Part shown: positions 1 to 5,726 of the stretch, piece by piece | Layout of the letters: each line of letters starts with the position of its first letter | How positions within the stretch are numbered: the stretch's first letter is position 1 | Notes under the pieces: generated by a model | Database searches by the model: none | The model's input: only the letters and a program-made list of their open reading frames with translations | What the model was told of the DNA's origin: nothing | Assembly: GCA_029937205.1 (NCBI GenBank) | Contig: JAPYQV010000206.1 | Span: forward strand, 1-5,726 | Length of the DNA: 5,726 nt | Source: Alphaproteobacteria bacterium | GTDB taxonomy: Bacteria > Pseudomonadota > Alphaproteobacteria > UBA828 | Reading direction: 5' to 3' | Position numbers and translations under genes: made by a program

Positions 1-1081
1 GAGCCTCGCTGTCCAGACTGACCGCGTTGGCAACCAGCCGCCCGCCCGGTTTGAGGCGTGCCCAGCAGGTCTCGACCATACCCGGCACAGCCAGGCCGCC
101 ACCGATGAAGATGGCGTTGGGCTGGGGCAGCAATTCCGTCGCGTCGGGCGCGTCGCCATGCACCGGCTTCAGGTCGGGCACACCGAGCGCCGCCGCATTG
201 CGGGCGATGCGGGCGATGCGCGCCGCGTCGCGTTCGATTGCGATCGCCTCGGCGCCACGCGCGCCCAGCATCCATTCAATGGCAACGGACCCGGCACCGG
301 CGCCAACATCCCACAGCAGCGCGCCCGGTGACGGCGCCAGGGCGCTCAGCGTCAAGGCGCGGATTTCGCGCTTGGTCAATTGGCCGTCATTTTCGAATGC
401 GCGGTCGCGCAGGCCTGGCGCGCCGAAATAGCGCTTGGCCCGGCTGCCGCCACGGCAGTTGACGGCAATGGTGTTGAGATCGGCGATTTCCTGCTCGGGC
501 CAATTGTCCGCCCGGCCTTCCAGGCAGCGTTCCTTGTCGCCGCCCATATGCTCGAACACGGTGATCTCGCTGTCGCCATAGCCGGCGGCGCAAAGTTCCG
601 CCGCGACGGCGGCAGGCGTCGCGCCATCCTGGGAGAGAATCACCAGCCTGTGCTCCGGCGCCAGATAGGCGCGCAATGTTTCGAGCGGTCGGCCATGCAG
701 GGTCAGGCATTCGACGGTCGCCACCGGCCACCCCAAACGCGCGCAGGTCAGGCTGAGCGCCCCGGCGCTCGGCAGGATAAGCATTTCGTCGCGCGGGAAA
801 TGCCGCGCCAGAGTGACGGCGATACCGTAGTGCAGGGGATCGCCGGTCGCCATGACGACGACGCGTTTCCCTCGGTGGGCTTCGACGTCGGCCATGCTGT
901 CAATGAGCGGAATGCGCCAGGTCAGGCGCTCGGCACCATTTTCCGGGATCATGGCGAGGTGGCGCGCGCCGCCGAGCAGCACTTCGGCACCTTCCACCAG
1001 GGCTCGAGCCGTTGCTGGCAAAGCGTCGATGCCGTCCTCGCCGATGCCGACAACTGTCAGCCACGGAGTTTCCGAGCTCAT
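1..1081 (-). CDS. cobL: CobL / CbiET: bifunctional precorrin-6Y C5,C15-methyltransferase (decarboxylating), C-terminus cut by window edge
   Basis: Two-domain SAM-dependent enzyme of corrin-ring synthesis. In this family it methylates C5 and C15 of (cobalt-)precorrin-6 and decarboxylates the C12 acetate, giving (cobalt-)precorrin-8. The reading frame is open for 360 residues from the ATG to position 2, then leaves the window; I expect some 40-70 residues to be missing. The N-terminal CbiE-like tetrapyrrole methylase domain (about 6-210) shows VVGIGEDG (10-17), ATGDPLHYG (78-86) and PSAGALSLTCARLGW (104-118). The C-terminal CbiT-like Rossmann methyltransferase (about 230 on) shows DGQLTKREIRA (232-242) and the SAM-binding glycine loop WDVGAGAGSVAIEW (257-270). 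The start ATG overlaps the cobH stop as ATGA and has a good AGGA site 6 nt upstream. A CbiET fusion also occurs in early-cobalt pathways, so the symbol does not settle the route. Confidence 0.95.
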   Translation of the reverse strand, partial: MSSETPWLTVVGIGEDGIDALPATARALVEGAEVLLGGARHLAMIPENGAERLTWRIPLIDSMADVEAHRGKRVVVMATGDPLHYGIAVTLARHFPRDEMLILPSAGALSLTCARLGWPVATVECLTLHGRPLETLRAYLAPEHRLVILSQDGATPAAVAAELCAAGYGDSEITVFEHMGGDKERCLEGRADNWPEQEIADLNTIAVNCRGGSRAKRYFGAPGLRDRAFENDGQLTKREIRALTLSALAPSPGALLWDVGAGAGSVAIEWMLGARGAEAIAIERDAARIARIARNAAALGVPDLKPVHGDAPDATELLPQPNAIFIGGGLAVPGMVETCWARLKPGGRLVANAVSLDSEA

Positions 1082-1710
1082 GCGGCTTCCTCTCTCAATG
1101 CCAGCGCATTGACGGCGGCGGCGGCGAGCGCACTGCCGCCGCGCCGGCCGCGCAGCGCAACATAAGGCACACCAAATTCGTTTGCGATCAGCGCTTCCTT
1201 TGATTCTGCCGCGCCGATAAACCCGGGCGGTGTGGCAATTACCAGGGCGGGCCGAGATGCTTGCTCATCCAGAATTTCCAACAGGCGATAGAGCGCCGTC
1301 GGCGCATTGCCGATCGCGACGATGGCACCGCCCAGCATCGGTTGCCACAGCTCGACCGCTGCCGCCGTCCGGGTGGAGCCCGAAGCCTGCGCCTTTTCCG
1401 CCACGCCTTCCTCACCCAGCATGCAGATCACCTTACTGTTCGCCGGCAGGCGGCGGGCGGCGATACCGCGCGCGACCATCTCCACATCGCAGAGCACCGG
1501 CGCACCGGCAGCCAGGGCGGCGCGGCCCGCGTCACCGGCGCCGGCTGAATAGGCAAGATCGTCAGGCAGATCGACCATGCCGCAGGCATGGATCATCCTG
1601 AGCGCCATTGGCACAATATCCTCCGGCATACCTGAGAGATCGGCTTCGCGCCGGATCGCGGCAAATGAAAGCCGCGTGATCTCCGTCGGATCACGCACAT
1701 AGTCAGTCAT
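1078..1710 (-). CDS. cobH: CobH / CbiC: (cobalt-)precorrin-8 methylmutase
   Basis: Cytoplasmic isomerase that shifts the methyl group from C11 to C12 of (cobalt-)precorrin-8, giving hydrogenobyrinate or cobyrinate. The 210 residues match the usual family length. The protein opens MTDYVRDPTEI; the family commonly starts with an M-x-DY-x-RD pattern. The catalytic His of the HACG motif is present at residue 41. Other family blocks visible are APVLCDVEMVARGI, VAIGNAPTALYRLLE and GFIGAAESKEAL, followed by a GGSALAAAAVNAL ending. No frameshift or missing key residue is seen. The start at 1710 lies inside the end of cbiX (8-bp overlap) and has no clear Shine-Dalgarno, so it probably relies on coupling to cbiX. 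An in-frame ATG two codons upstream (1716) is an equally possible start and would give 212 residues. Confidence 0.95.
   Translation of the reverse strand: MTDYVRDPTEITRLSFAAIRREADLSGMPEDIVPMALRMIHACGMVDLPDDLAYSAGAGDAGRAALAAGAPVLCDVEMVARGIAARRLPANSKVICMLGEEGVAEKAQASGSTRTAAAVELWQPMLGGAIVAIGNAPTALYRLLEILDEQASRPALVIATPPGFIGAAESKEALIANEFGVPYVALRGRRGGSALAAAAVNALALREEAA
1088..1093 (-). promoter_or_regulatory. Ribosome-binding site of cobL
   Basis: AGAGGA on the minus strand, inside the last codons of cobH. Its AGGA core ends 6 nt before the cobL ATG at 1081. It supports that start, and together with the ATGA overlap it indicates translation coupled to cobH. Confidence 0.6.
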
Positions 1711-2617
1711 GGTCATGGTGGTGGCCATGGCCATGGTCGGCATCGGTGCCGATGCCTTCGACATGATGGTGATGGCCGACTTGCGCCGCGCCCTGGTCCT
1801 TCTCATAGCCGATAATCTGTTCGCGATATTTGCACAATTGGCAGTTCATCAGATTTTCGCCGTTGGGTATTTCTTCGAGACGTTCGAGAAAGGCGTCGAT
1901 CACCAGCGGATGGTCGTTGAGATAGCCTGCCTTGATAACTTCTATGTCGGGATGAGCCTCGACCAGGGCATCGGCGGCGCTGTAGATGCGCTTCACCAAA
2001 ATCCCGGTAAAGAGAAAATAGGGAAATACGATGATGCGGCGGAAGCCGAGGCGGACGACGCGTTCGAGCGCATCGGCAACGAGTGGCTGTGTGACGCCGG
2101 AATAGCACGTCTCCGTCCAGCCAAATCCCATGCCCTCCCACAACATGCGGGCGACCTTGGAGACATTGGAATTGGCGTCCGGATCGTTGGTGCCGCGGCC
2201 GACGACCACGAGCATTGTTTCGGCACGGGAAATGCTATCGCCGGCTTCCACTTCGGCCGCGGCGATGCGTTCGCGCGCCGCCGTCAGCAATTTAAGATCC
2301 ACCGCCAGCTCTCGGCCATAACGAATGGAGAAGCCGTCATACTTGGCGGCATAGTCATTGAGCACCGAGGGGATATCATTCTTGGCATGGCCGGCAGCAA
2401 ACAGCATGCCGGGCACGGCAAGGATGTCCGTGGCGCCGCCGGCGCGCAGATCATCGAGCCGCTCGCCGATGGTCGGCCGCGCGAATTCGAGAAAGCCATG
2501 CATGACTTTGCGCTCCGGCAGATGGCGCGAAATATGGCCGGCCAACGCTTCGAACTCGCTGACCGCCTCCACATCGCGGCTGCCGTGGCCGCATAACAGA
2601 ATGGCGGGTGGATTCAT
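1703..2617 (-). CDS. cbiX: CbiX (long form): sirohydrochlorin cobaltochelatase with putative Fe-S motif and His-rich tail
   Basis: Inserts Co2+ into sirohydrochlorin, the entry step of early-cobalt corrin synthesis. The 304 residues form two repeated CbiX-type halves. The N-terminal half carries HGSRD (His11) and the second metal-site motif GHAKND (His77), the expected chelatase histidines. The second half contains VVGRGTNDPDAN (138-149) and PYFLFTGILVKRIY (199-212). A short C-terminal extension carries MNCQLC (257-262), the MXCXXC motif known to hold a 4Fe-4S centre in long CbiX proteins. It is followed by a tail with ten histidines from 282 to 303 (HHHH, then HGHGHHHDHD), probably a metal-storage or delivery segment. 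The ATG at 2617 is chosen because MNPPAILLCGHGSRD starts directly on the first beta strand; a weak AAAGAG site precedes it by 7 nt. It is the first gene of cbiX-cobH-cobL. A nickel or iron sirohydrochlorin chelatase role is less likely, given the neighbours. Confidence 0.93.
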   Translation of the reverse strand: MNPPAILLCGHGSRDVEAVSEFEALAGHISRHLPERKVMHGFLEFARPTIGERLDDLRAGGATDILAVPGMLFAAGHAKNDIPSVLNDYAAKYDGFSIRYGRELAVDLKLLTAARERIAAAEVEAGDSISRAETMLVVVGRGTNDPDANSNVSKVARMLWEGMGFGWTETCYSGVTQPLVADALERVVRLGFRRIIVFPYFLFTGILVKRIYSAADALVEAHPDIEVIKAGYLNDHPLVIDAFLERLEEIPNGENLMNCQLCKYREQIIGYEKDQGAAQVGHHHHVEGIGTDADHGHGHHHDHD

Positions 2618-2641
2618 GATATGGCTCTTTTCTTTGTTGCG

Positions 2642-2670
2642 TTGACGGTTTGGTTTCGCGCACCCATGCT
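2642..2670 (+). promoter_or_regulatory. Candidate sigma-70-type promoter for cobD
   Basis: TTGACG at 2642-2647 matches the -35 consensus at five of six positions. After a 17-bp spacer, CATGCT (2665-2670) matches TATAAT at three positions, including the important second A and final T. Transcription would begin near 2677 and leave a leader of about 85 nt before the ATG at 2764. This is a consensus match by eye only, and the -10 half is weak. Confidence 0.3.
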
Positions 2671-2739
2671 CAGCTCGTGGAATTCGCACAAGATATATGG
2701 GGCATATGGCAATTGCCGGCACTCGCCGGACTCGATTGG

Positions 2740-2757
2740 GCCGCCGGGCCCGGCGGC
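2740..2757. repeat. 18-bp perfect palindrome just before the cobD ATG
   Basis: GCCGCCGGGCCCGGCGGC reads the same on both strands. In RNA it can fold into a 7-bp all-G/C stem with a GGCC loop. The 3' arm contains GGCGG (2752-2756), the only Shine-Dalgarno-like stretch at a suitable distance (7 nt) from the ATG at 2764, so the fold would cover it. It may be an operator, a translation-limiting hairpin, or, if cobD starts further upstream, simply codons for AAGPGG. Confidence 0.5.
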
Positions 2758-2763
2758 GCTATC

Positions 2764-3705
2764 ATGCTGCTGCTGGCCCTCGGAATCGATTGGCTGATCG
2801 GTGATCCGCGCTGGCTGCCCCACCCGGTGCGCCTGATGGGAGGCGTCACCGCATTTCTCGACGCTCGCCTCAATCGCGCCAAACGCAGCGCTGGCGAACG
2901 GGTTGTGCGCGGCCTGTTGGCCGTCATTGCGGTGGTTGGGGTCTTCGCCCTGGCAGGATGGGCGGTCGCCAATTATCTCGGCGCCTTGCCTTATGGCTGG
3001 CTGGCGGAGTTGGCGCTGATATCCCTGCTCGTCGCCCAGCGCGGCATGATTAGCCACACGCTCCGGGTTATCCGAGCCCTCAGGCATGACGGTGTGGCCG
3101 GAGGCCGCCAGGCCGTCGCCCGCATTGTCGGGCGCGAGACCAAGGATCTCGATGAACATGGTATCGCCCGCGCCGCCATCGAGAGTTGCGCCGAAAGCTA
3201 TTCCGACGGAATTGTCGCGCCGATCTTCTGGTATCTTCTGCTCGGTCTGCCCGGCCTGATGGCCTATAAGGCGGTCAACACCATGGACAGCATGATCGGC
3301 CACAAGAGTGAGCGTTACGCCGCCTTCGGCATGGTCGCCGCGCGCCTCGACGATGCGCTCAATTGGCTGCCGGCGCGCCTCGCCGGGCTGCTGATTGTAT
3401 CGGCCGCCTTCTTCGTACCCCACGCCGCGCCCTTCAAATCGTTTCGCACCATGCTGCGCGATGCCGGCAAGCATGCTTCGCCCAATGCCGGTTGGCCGGA
3501 AGCGGCGAGCGCCGGGGCGCTCGATTTGGCCTTGATCGGCCCGGTGCGCTACGCCGGCGGCGTGTCCAAAGCGGCCTGGCTCGGCGACAGGCGGGCGCGG
3601 GCGACAATCACGGACATGCGCCGCATGCTGGCGCTGTTCGCCATCGCCTGTTTTCTCGCCAGCGCGCTGGTGGCATTGATCGCCCTGTTGCTGCAAGCGC
3701 TCTGA
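2764..3705 (+). CDS. cobD: CobD / CbiB: adenosylcobinamide(-phosphate) synthase, membrane protein
   Basis: Joins adenosylcobyric acid to (R)-1-amino-2-propanol or its phosphate, giving adenosylcobinamide (phosphate). It is an integral inner-membrane enzyme. The 313 residues are normal for the family. Signature blocks are GDPRWLPHPVRLMG (13-26), ESCAESYSDGIVAPIFWYLLLGLPGLMAYKAVNTMDSMIGH (starting at 140), and NAGWPEAASAGALDLALIGPVRYAGG (241-266). Hydrophobic stretches suitable for membrane spans lie near 48-72, 78-92, 150-168, 204-220 and 287-311. I chose the ATG at 2764 because MLLLALGIDWLIGDP matches the usual compact N-terminus. An in-frame extension of up to 38 residues (GTG 2677, TTG 2713 or TTG 2650) cannot be excluded. 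It is the only plus-strand gene, divergent from cbiX and convergent with cobQ, 7 bp away. The partner cobC, often adjacent, is not in the window. Confidence 0.94.
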   Translation: MLLLALGIDWLIGDPRWLPHPVRLMGGVTAFLDARLNRAKRSAGERVVRGLLAVIAVVGVFALAGWAVANYLGALPYGWLAELALISLLVAQRGMISHTLRVIRALRHDGVAGGRQAVARIVGRETKDLDEHGIARAAIESCAESYSDGIVAPIFWYLLLGLPGLMAYKAVNTMDSMIGHKSERYAAFGMVAARLDDALNWLPARLAGLLIVSAAFFVPHAAPFKSFRTMLRDAGKHASPNAGWPEAASAGALDLALIGPVRYAGGVSKAAWLGDRRARATITDMRRMLALFAIACFLASALVALIALLLQAL

Positions 3706-3712
3706 ATGCGAT

Positions 3713-5194
3713 CTAGGCGGCACGGGCAATCTCCAATATCCGATCCAGATCGAGTGCATCTTCGAGATGCCGGGCCAAGCCATCGAGTGTTTCATCAATG
3801 CTGGATTCCCAGACCAGGGGCGACCGCCCGCGCGTGGCAAGACGGCTGAGAAAGGCGTGGCGAAACCCGTCGGCGGCGAACAGGCCATGGACATAGCTGC
3901 CCGACACCTTGCCGTCGGCTGAGCACGCGCCTTCCTTGCCATGGGCAAGTTCGAGCATCGGCCGCGCCGTATCCGGCCCTTCGGTTGCACCCATATGCAT
4001 CTCATAGCCGTGCACGTCTTCGCCGCTCGCCAACTCGCGCCCGCTCACCGCTTCGAGGCGTTTATCACCGGTTAGCACAGTCTCCACATCAAGCACACCA
4101 AGCCCCTTGGAACTTCCCGCAGCACCCTCCACGCCATCGGGATCGGCAATCCTGTGGCCGAGCATTTGATAGCCGCCGCAGAGGCCGAGCAGGCTACCGC
4201 CACGCCGGAGATGGGCTTGAATATCGATATCCCAGCCTTGCGTCCGCAGTTCCGCCAAATCGGCGCGCGTCGATTTGGAGCCCGGCAGCAACACCAAATC
4301 CGCATCGCCCGGCAACGCCCGGCCGGGCTCGACAATGACCAAATTGACATCGGGCTCGGCGCGCAGCGGATCGAGATCGTCGAAATTGGCAATGCGCGGC
4401 AAGCGCGGCACGGCAATGTGAATTGGGCGTTCAATATCGGTTGCGAGACTTGTTCCCGCACTATCCAAGCTCACGGCATCTTCCGCCGGCAGCAGACCTG
4501 CTGCAGCAAAGTAGGGCACGATACCGAGGCAGGGTGCGCCGATACCGTGCTCGATCACCGGAATGGCATCGTCAAACAAGCTTGGGTCACCGCGAAATTT
4601 GTTGATCACGCAGCCTTTGATTAGGGCGCGCTCTTCGGTTTCCAGCAAGTGGACGGTGCCGATCAGGCTGGCGATAACGCCGCCGCGCTCGATATCACCG
4701 ACCAACAACACCGGCACCTGGGCGGCCAGAGCAAAGCCCATATTGGCGATATCGCCGTGGCGCAAATTAACCTCCGCCGAGCTGCCCGCGCCTTCGACCA
4801 GCACGATATCGGCTTGCGCTGAAAGGCGCTCGAAACTCTCCAGCACGGCGGGCATGAGGCGCGGTTTCAGCGCATGATAGGCGCGCGCATCCGCATGACC
4901 GCTCACCTTGCCCTGCACAATCACCTGGGCGCCGGTTTCGCTTTCCGGCTTAAGCAGCACCGGATTCATATCCGTACTTGGCGTTACGCCGGCGGCGCGC
5001 GCCTGCAAGGCCTGGGCGCGGCCGATCTCGGCACCGCTCTCCGTCACCGCCGCATTGTTCGACATATTCTGCGACTTGAACGGCCGCACGTTGAGACCAC
5101 GATTACGATAGGCGCGACAGAGGCCCGCCACCAACAACGACTTGCCGACATGGGAGCCGGTGCCCTGGAGCATGAGAGATGCCGTGCGCGCCAC
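3713..5194 (-). CDS. cobQ: CobQ / CbiP: glutamine-dependent adenosylcobyric acid synthase
   Basis: ATP- and glutamine-dependent amidase that converts side chains b, d, e and g of adenosylcobyrinic acid a,c-diamide to amides, giving adenosylcobyric acid. The 493 residues fit the family. The N-terminal dethiobiotin-synthetase-like ATPase domain has the phosphate loop [10 protein letters not shown] (10-19), [14 protein letters not shown] (37-50), [20 protein letters not shown] (starting at 77), [12 protein letters not shown] and [12 protein letters not shown]. The C-terminal class I glutamine amidotransferase-like domain has LPGSKST, the nucleophile Cys339 in [12 protein letters not shown], and His436 in GSYVHGLF. 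The start is a GTG. The GTG at 5194 is preferred over the one two codons earlier (5200) because GAGG lies 8 nt before 5194 but only 2 nt before 5200. It is co-transcribed with cobO (10-bp gap). Its stop faces cobD. The loop reads GSHVGKS where GSDVGKS is the commoner form. Confidence 0.95.
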   Translation of the reverse strand: MARTASLMLQGTGSHVGKSLLVAGLCRAYRNRGLNVRPFKSQNMSNNAAVTESGAEIGRAQALQARAAGVTPSTDMNPVLLKPESETGAQVIVQGKVSGHADARAYHALKPRLMPAVLESFERLSAQADIVLVEGAGSSAEVNLRHGDIANMGFALAAQVPVLLVGDIERGGVIASLIGTVHLLETEERALIKGCVINKFRGDPSLFDDAIPVIEHGIGAPCLGIVPYFAAAGLLPAEDAVSLDSAGTSLATDIERPIHIAVPRLPRIANFDDLDPLRAEPDVNLVIVEPGRALPGDADLVLLPGSKSTRADLAELRTQGWDIDIQAHLRRGGSLLGLCGGYQMLGHRIADPDGVEGAAGSSKGLGVLDVETVLTGDKRLEAVSGRELASGEDVHGYEMHMGATEGPDTARPMLELAHGKEGACSADGKVSGSYVHGLFAADGFRHAFLSRLATRGRSPLVWESSIDETLDGLARHLEDALDLDRILEIARAA

Positions 5195-5202
5195 GATCAC
5201 TG

Positions 5203-5206
5203 CCTC
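5203..5206 (-). promoter_or_regulatory. Ribosome-binding site of cobQ, overlapping the cobO stop codon
   Basis: GAGG on the minus strand uses the last two bases of the cobO TGA stop (5205-5207) plus the next two bases. It lies 8 nt before the GTG at 5194, a good spacing, and 2 nt before the GTG at 5200, too close. It therefore selects the later start and implies that a ribosome ending cobO can reinitiate on cobQ. Confidence 0.6.
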
Positions 5207-5726
5207 AGAATTCGATGCCGGTCTGCGCTTTCACGCCGGCCTTAAAGTGATGTTTGATCTCGCTCATTTCGGTCACCATATCGGCGGCCTCAATCAGCGC
5301 CTCCTTGGCGTTGCGCCCGGTGACCATGATGTGGAGGCCTTCGCGCCGCGCCTGCAGCGCCGCGACAATTTCGGACAAGGGCAAATAATCGTAGCGCAGT
5401 ACAATGTTGAGCTCGTCGAGGACGATCAAATCGTAACTCTCATCGGCCATCATTTCCTGCGCCGCCTGCCAGGCGGCTTTGGCCGCCGCAATATCGCGCT
5501 GGCGGTCCTGAGTATCCCAGGTAAAGCCTTCGCCCATGGTGCGGATGGTCACGCGCTCGGGAAAATGCTCGAGAATGGCGCGCTCGCCGGTTTGCCATTT
5601 GCCTTTGACGAACTGCACCACGCCGACCCGCATGTCGTTGCCCATAGCGCGCACGGCGAGTCCAAAAGCCGCCGTCGATTTACCCTTGCCCTTGCCGGTA
5701 TGGATCATCAACAGGCCCTTCTCTTC
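5205..5726 (-). CDS. cobO: CobO / BtuR (CobA-type): corrinoid adenosyltransferase, N-terminus cut by window edge
   Basis: Transfers the 5'-deoxyadenosyl group of ATP to reduced corrinoid cobalt, forming the Co-C bond of adenosylcobalamin precursors. The 173 visible residues are open to the right edge and start [18 protein letters not shown]; only the short, variable N-terminal arm (about 20-35 residues) should be missing. The phosphate loop is GKGKGKST (11-18). Further family blocks are [14 protein letters not shown] (36-49), [13 protein letters not shown] (63-75), the Walker B-like [16 protein letters not shown] (100-115), VTGRNA (135-140), and the C-terminal [10 protein letters not shown]. 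The internal TTG at 5711 is not a credible start, because the preceding EEKGLL codons fit the conserved lead-in to the P-loop. It is the upstream gene of cobO-cobQ; any promoter lies outside the window. Confidence 0.95.
   Translation of the reverse strand, partial: EEKGLLMIHTGKGKGKSTAAFGLAVRAMGNDMRVGVVQFVKGKWQTGERAILEHFPERVTIRTMGEGFTWDTQDRQRDIAAAKAAWQAAQEMMADESYDLIVLDELNIVLRYDYLPLSEIVAALQARREGLHIMVTGRNAKEALIEAADMVTEMSEIKHHFKAGVKAQTGIEF

Larger units (their letters stand above)
2618..2763. other. Divergent intergenic control region between cbiX and cobD
   Basis: The only non-coding stretch of any length here, 146 bp between the two start codons. It is locally richer in A+T around 2692-2716. 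It contains several small inverted repeats: GGCAATTGCC (2708-2717), CCGGC-actc-GCCGG (2716-2729) and the 18-bp palindrome described separately. I find no conserved B12-box of a cobalamin riboswitch on either strand. A TATATC at 2692-2697 (minus strand) could be a -10 element for cbiX, but no convincing -35 sits at the right spacing. The cobD frame stays open leftward to 2650, so part of this region could be coding if an upstream GTG (2677) or TTG (2650, 2713) is the real start. Confidence 0.5.

Noticed and set aside
380..1165. Open frame of 261 codons on the plus strand opposite cobL.
   Set aside because: It is a shadow of the uninterrupted cobL frame. Its protein is low-complexity Ala/Arg-rich and shows no domain.
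1725..1736. 12-bp perfect palindrome CCATGGCCATGG as a possible operator for cobH.
   Set aside because: It is fully explained by the repeated His-Gly-His codons of the CbiX tail and lies inside that coding sequence.
1709..2596. Open frame of 295 codons on the plus strand opposite cbiX.
   Set aside because: It mirrors cbiX almost exactly and has no recognisable family motif. The cbiX frame carries all the chelatase motifs.
2618..2763. Cobalamin riboswitch upstream of cbiX or cobD.
   Set aside because: The gap is short for the full aptamer, and I find no conserved B12-box on either strand. The inverted repeats present do not follow that fold.
3690..3730. Bidirectional terminator between the convergent cobD and cobQ stops.
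   Set aside because: The gap is only 7 bp, and I see no stem-loop with a T-run around it on either strand.
2614..4005. Long open frame (463 codons) on the minus strand opposite cobD and running into the 3' part of cobQ.
   Set aside because: It lies antisense to a convincing cobD and in another frame of cobQ. Its translation is rich in Gly, Arg, Gln and His with no recognisable domain. Such shadow frames are expected in GC-rich coding DNA.
5205..5711. A complete cobO starting at TTG 5711.
   Set aside because: The frame stays open to the window edge, and the preceding codons (EEKGL) match the conserved approach to the P-loop, so the gene is cut by the edge rather than starting there.

Overview
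The window is a segment of a cobalamin (vitamin B12) biosynthesis locus. It has six protein-coding genes and almost no non-coding DNA. The base composition is GC-rich. The gene content (fused CobL, CobH, long CbiX, CobQ, CobO, CobD) and protein wording such as the CobH start MTDYVRD and the CobQ segment NMSNNAAV suggest an alphaproteobacterium. That assignment is inferred from remembered family patterns, not from a database search. I see no RNA gene, mobile element, CRISPR array or cobalamin-riboswitch signature.

Layout, left to right. Positions 1-2617 hold three minus-strand genes transcribed cbiX -> cobH -> cobL. They are tightly overlapped: 8 bp between cbiX and cobH, and an ATGA overlap between cobH and cobL. 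cobL runs off the left edge. Positions 2618-2763 are the only real intergenic space, a divergent control region between cbiX (minus) and cobD (plus). cobD (2764-3705) is the only plus-strand gene. It ends 7 bp from the stop of cobQ, which faces it. Positions 3713-5726 hold two minus-strand genes transcribed cobO -> cobQ. They are 10 bp apart, and the cobQ ribosome-binding site overlaps the cobO stop codon. cobO runs off the right edge.

How the genes fit together. CbiX inserts cobalt into sirohydrochlorin. CobL methylates C5 and C15 of the contracted macrocycle and decarboxylates the C12 acetate. CobH moves the C11 methyl to C12, giving (cobalt-)hydrogenobyrinate. CobO adenosylates the corrinoid cobalt, CobQ amidates side chains b, d, e and g to give adenosylcobyric acid, and CobD attaches the aminopropanol arm. 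The window therefore covers cobalt entry, two late ring steps and three tailoring steps. The lower-ligand, nucleotide-loop, ring-contraction and early methylation genes must lie outside it.

The region is mostly ordinary. The points most worth a second look are: (i) a long-form CbiX with an MXCXXC iron-sulfur motif and a His-rich tail beside CobH and CobL, which leaves open whether the pathway inserts cobalt early or late; (ii) a GC-rich 18-bp perfect palindrome immediately before the cobD ATG; and (iii) the reversed position of cobD between two minus-strand operon pieces.
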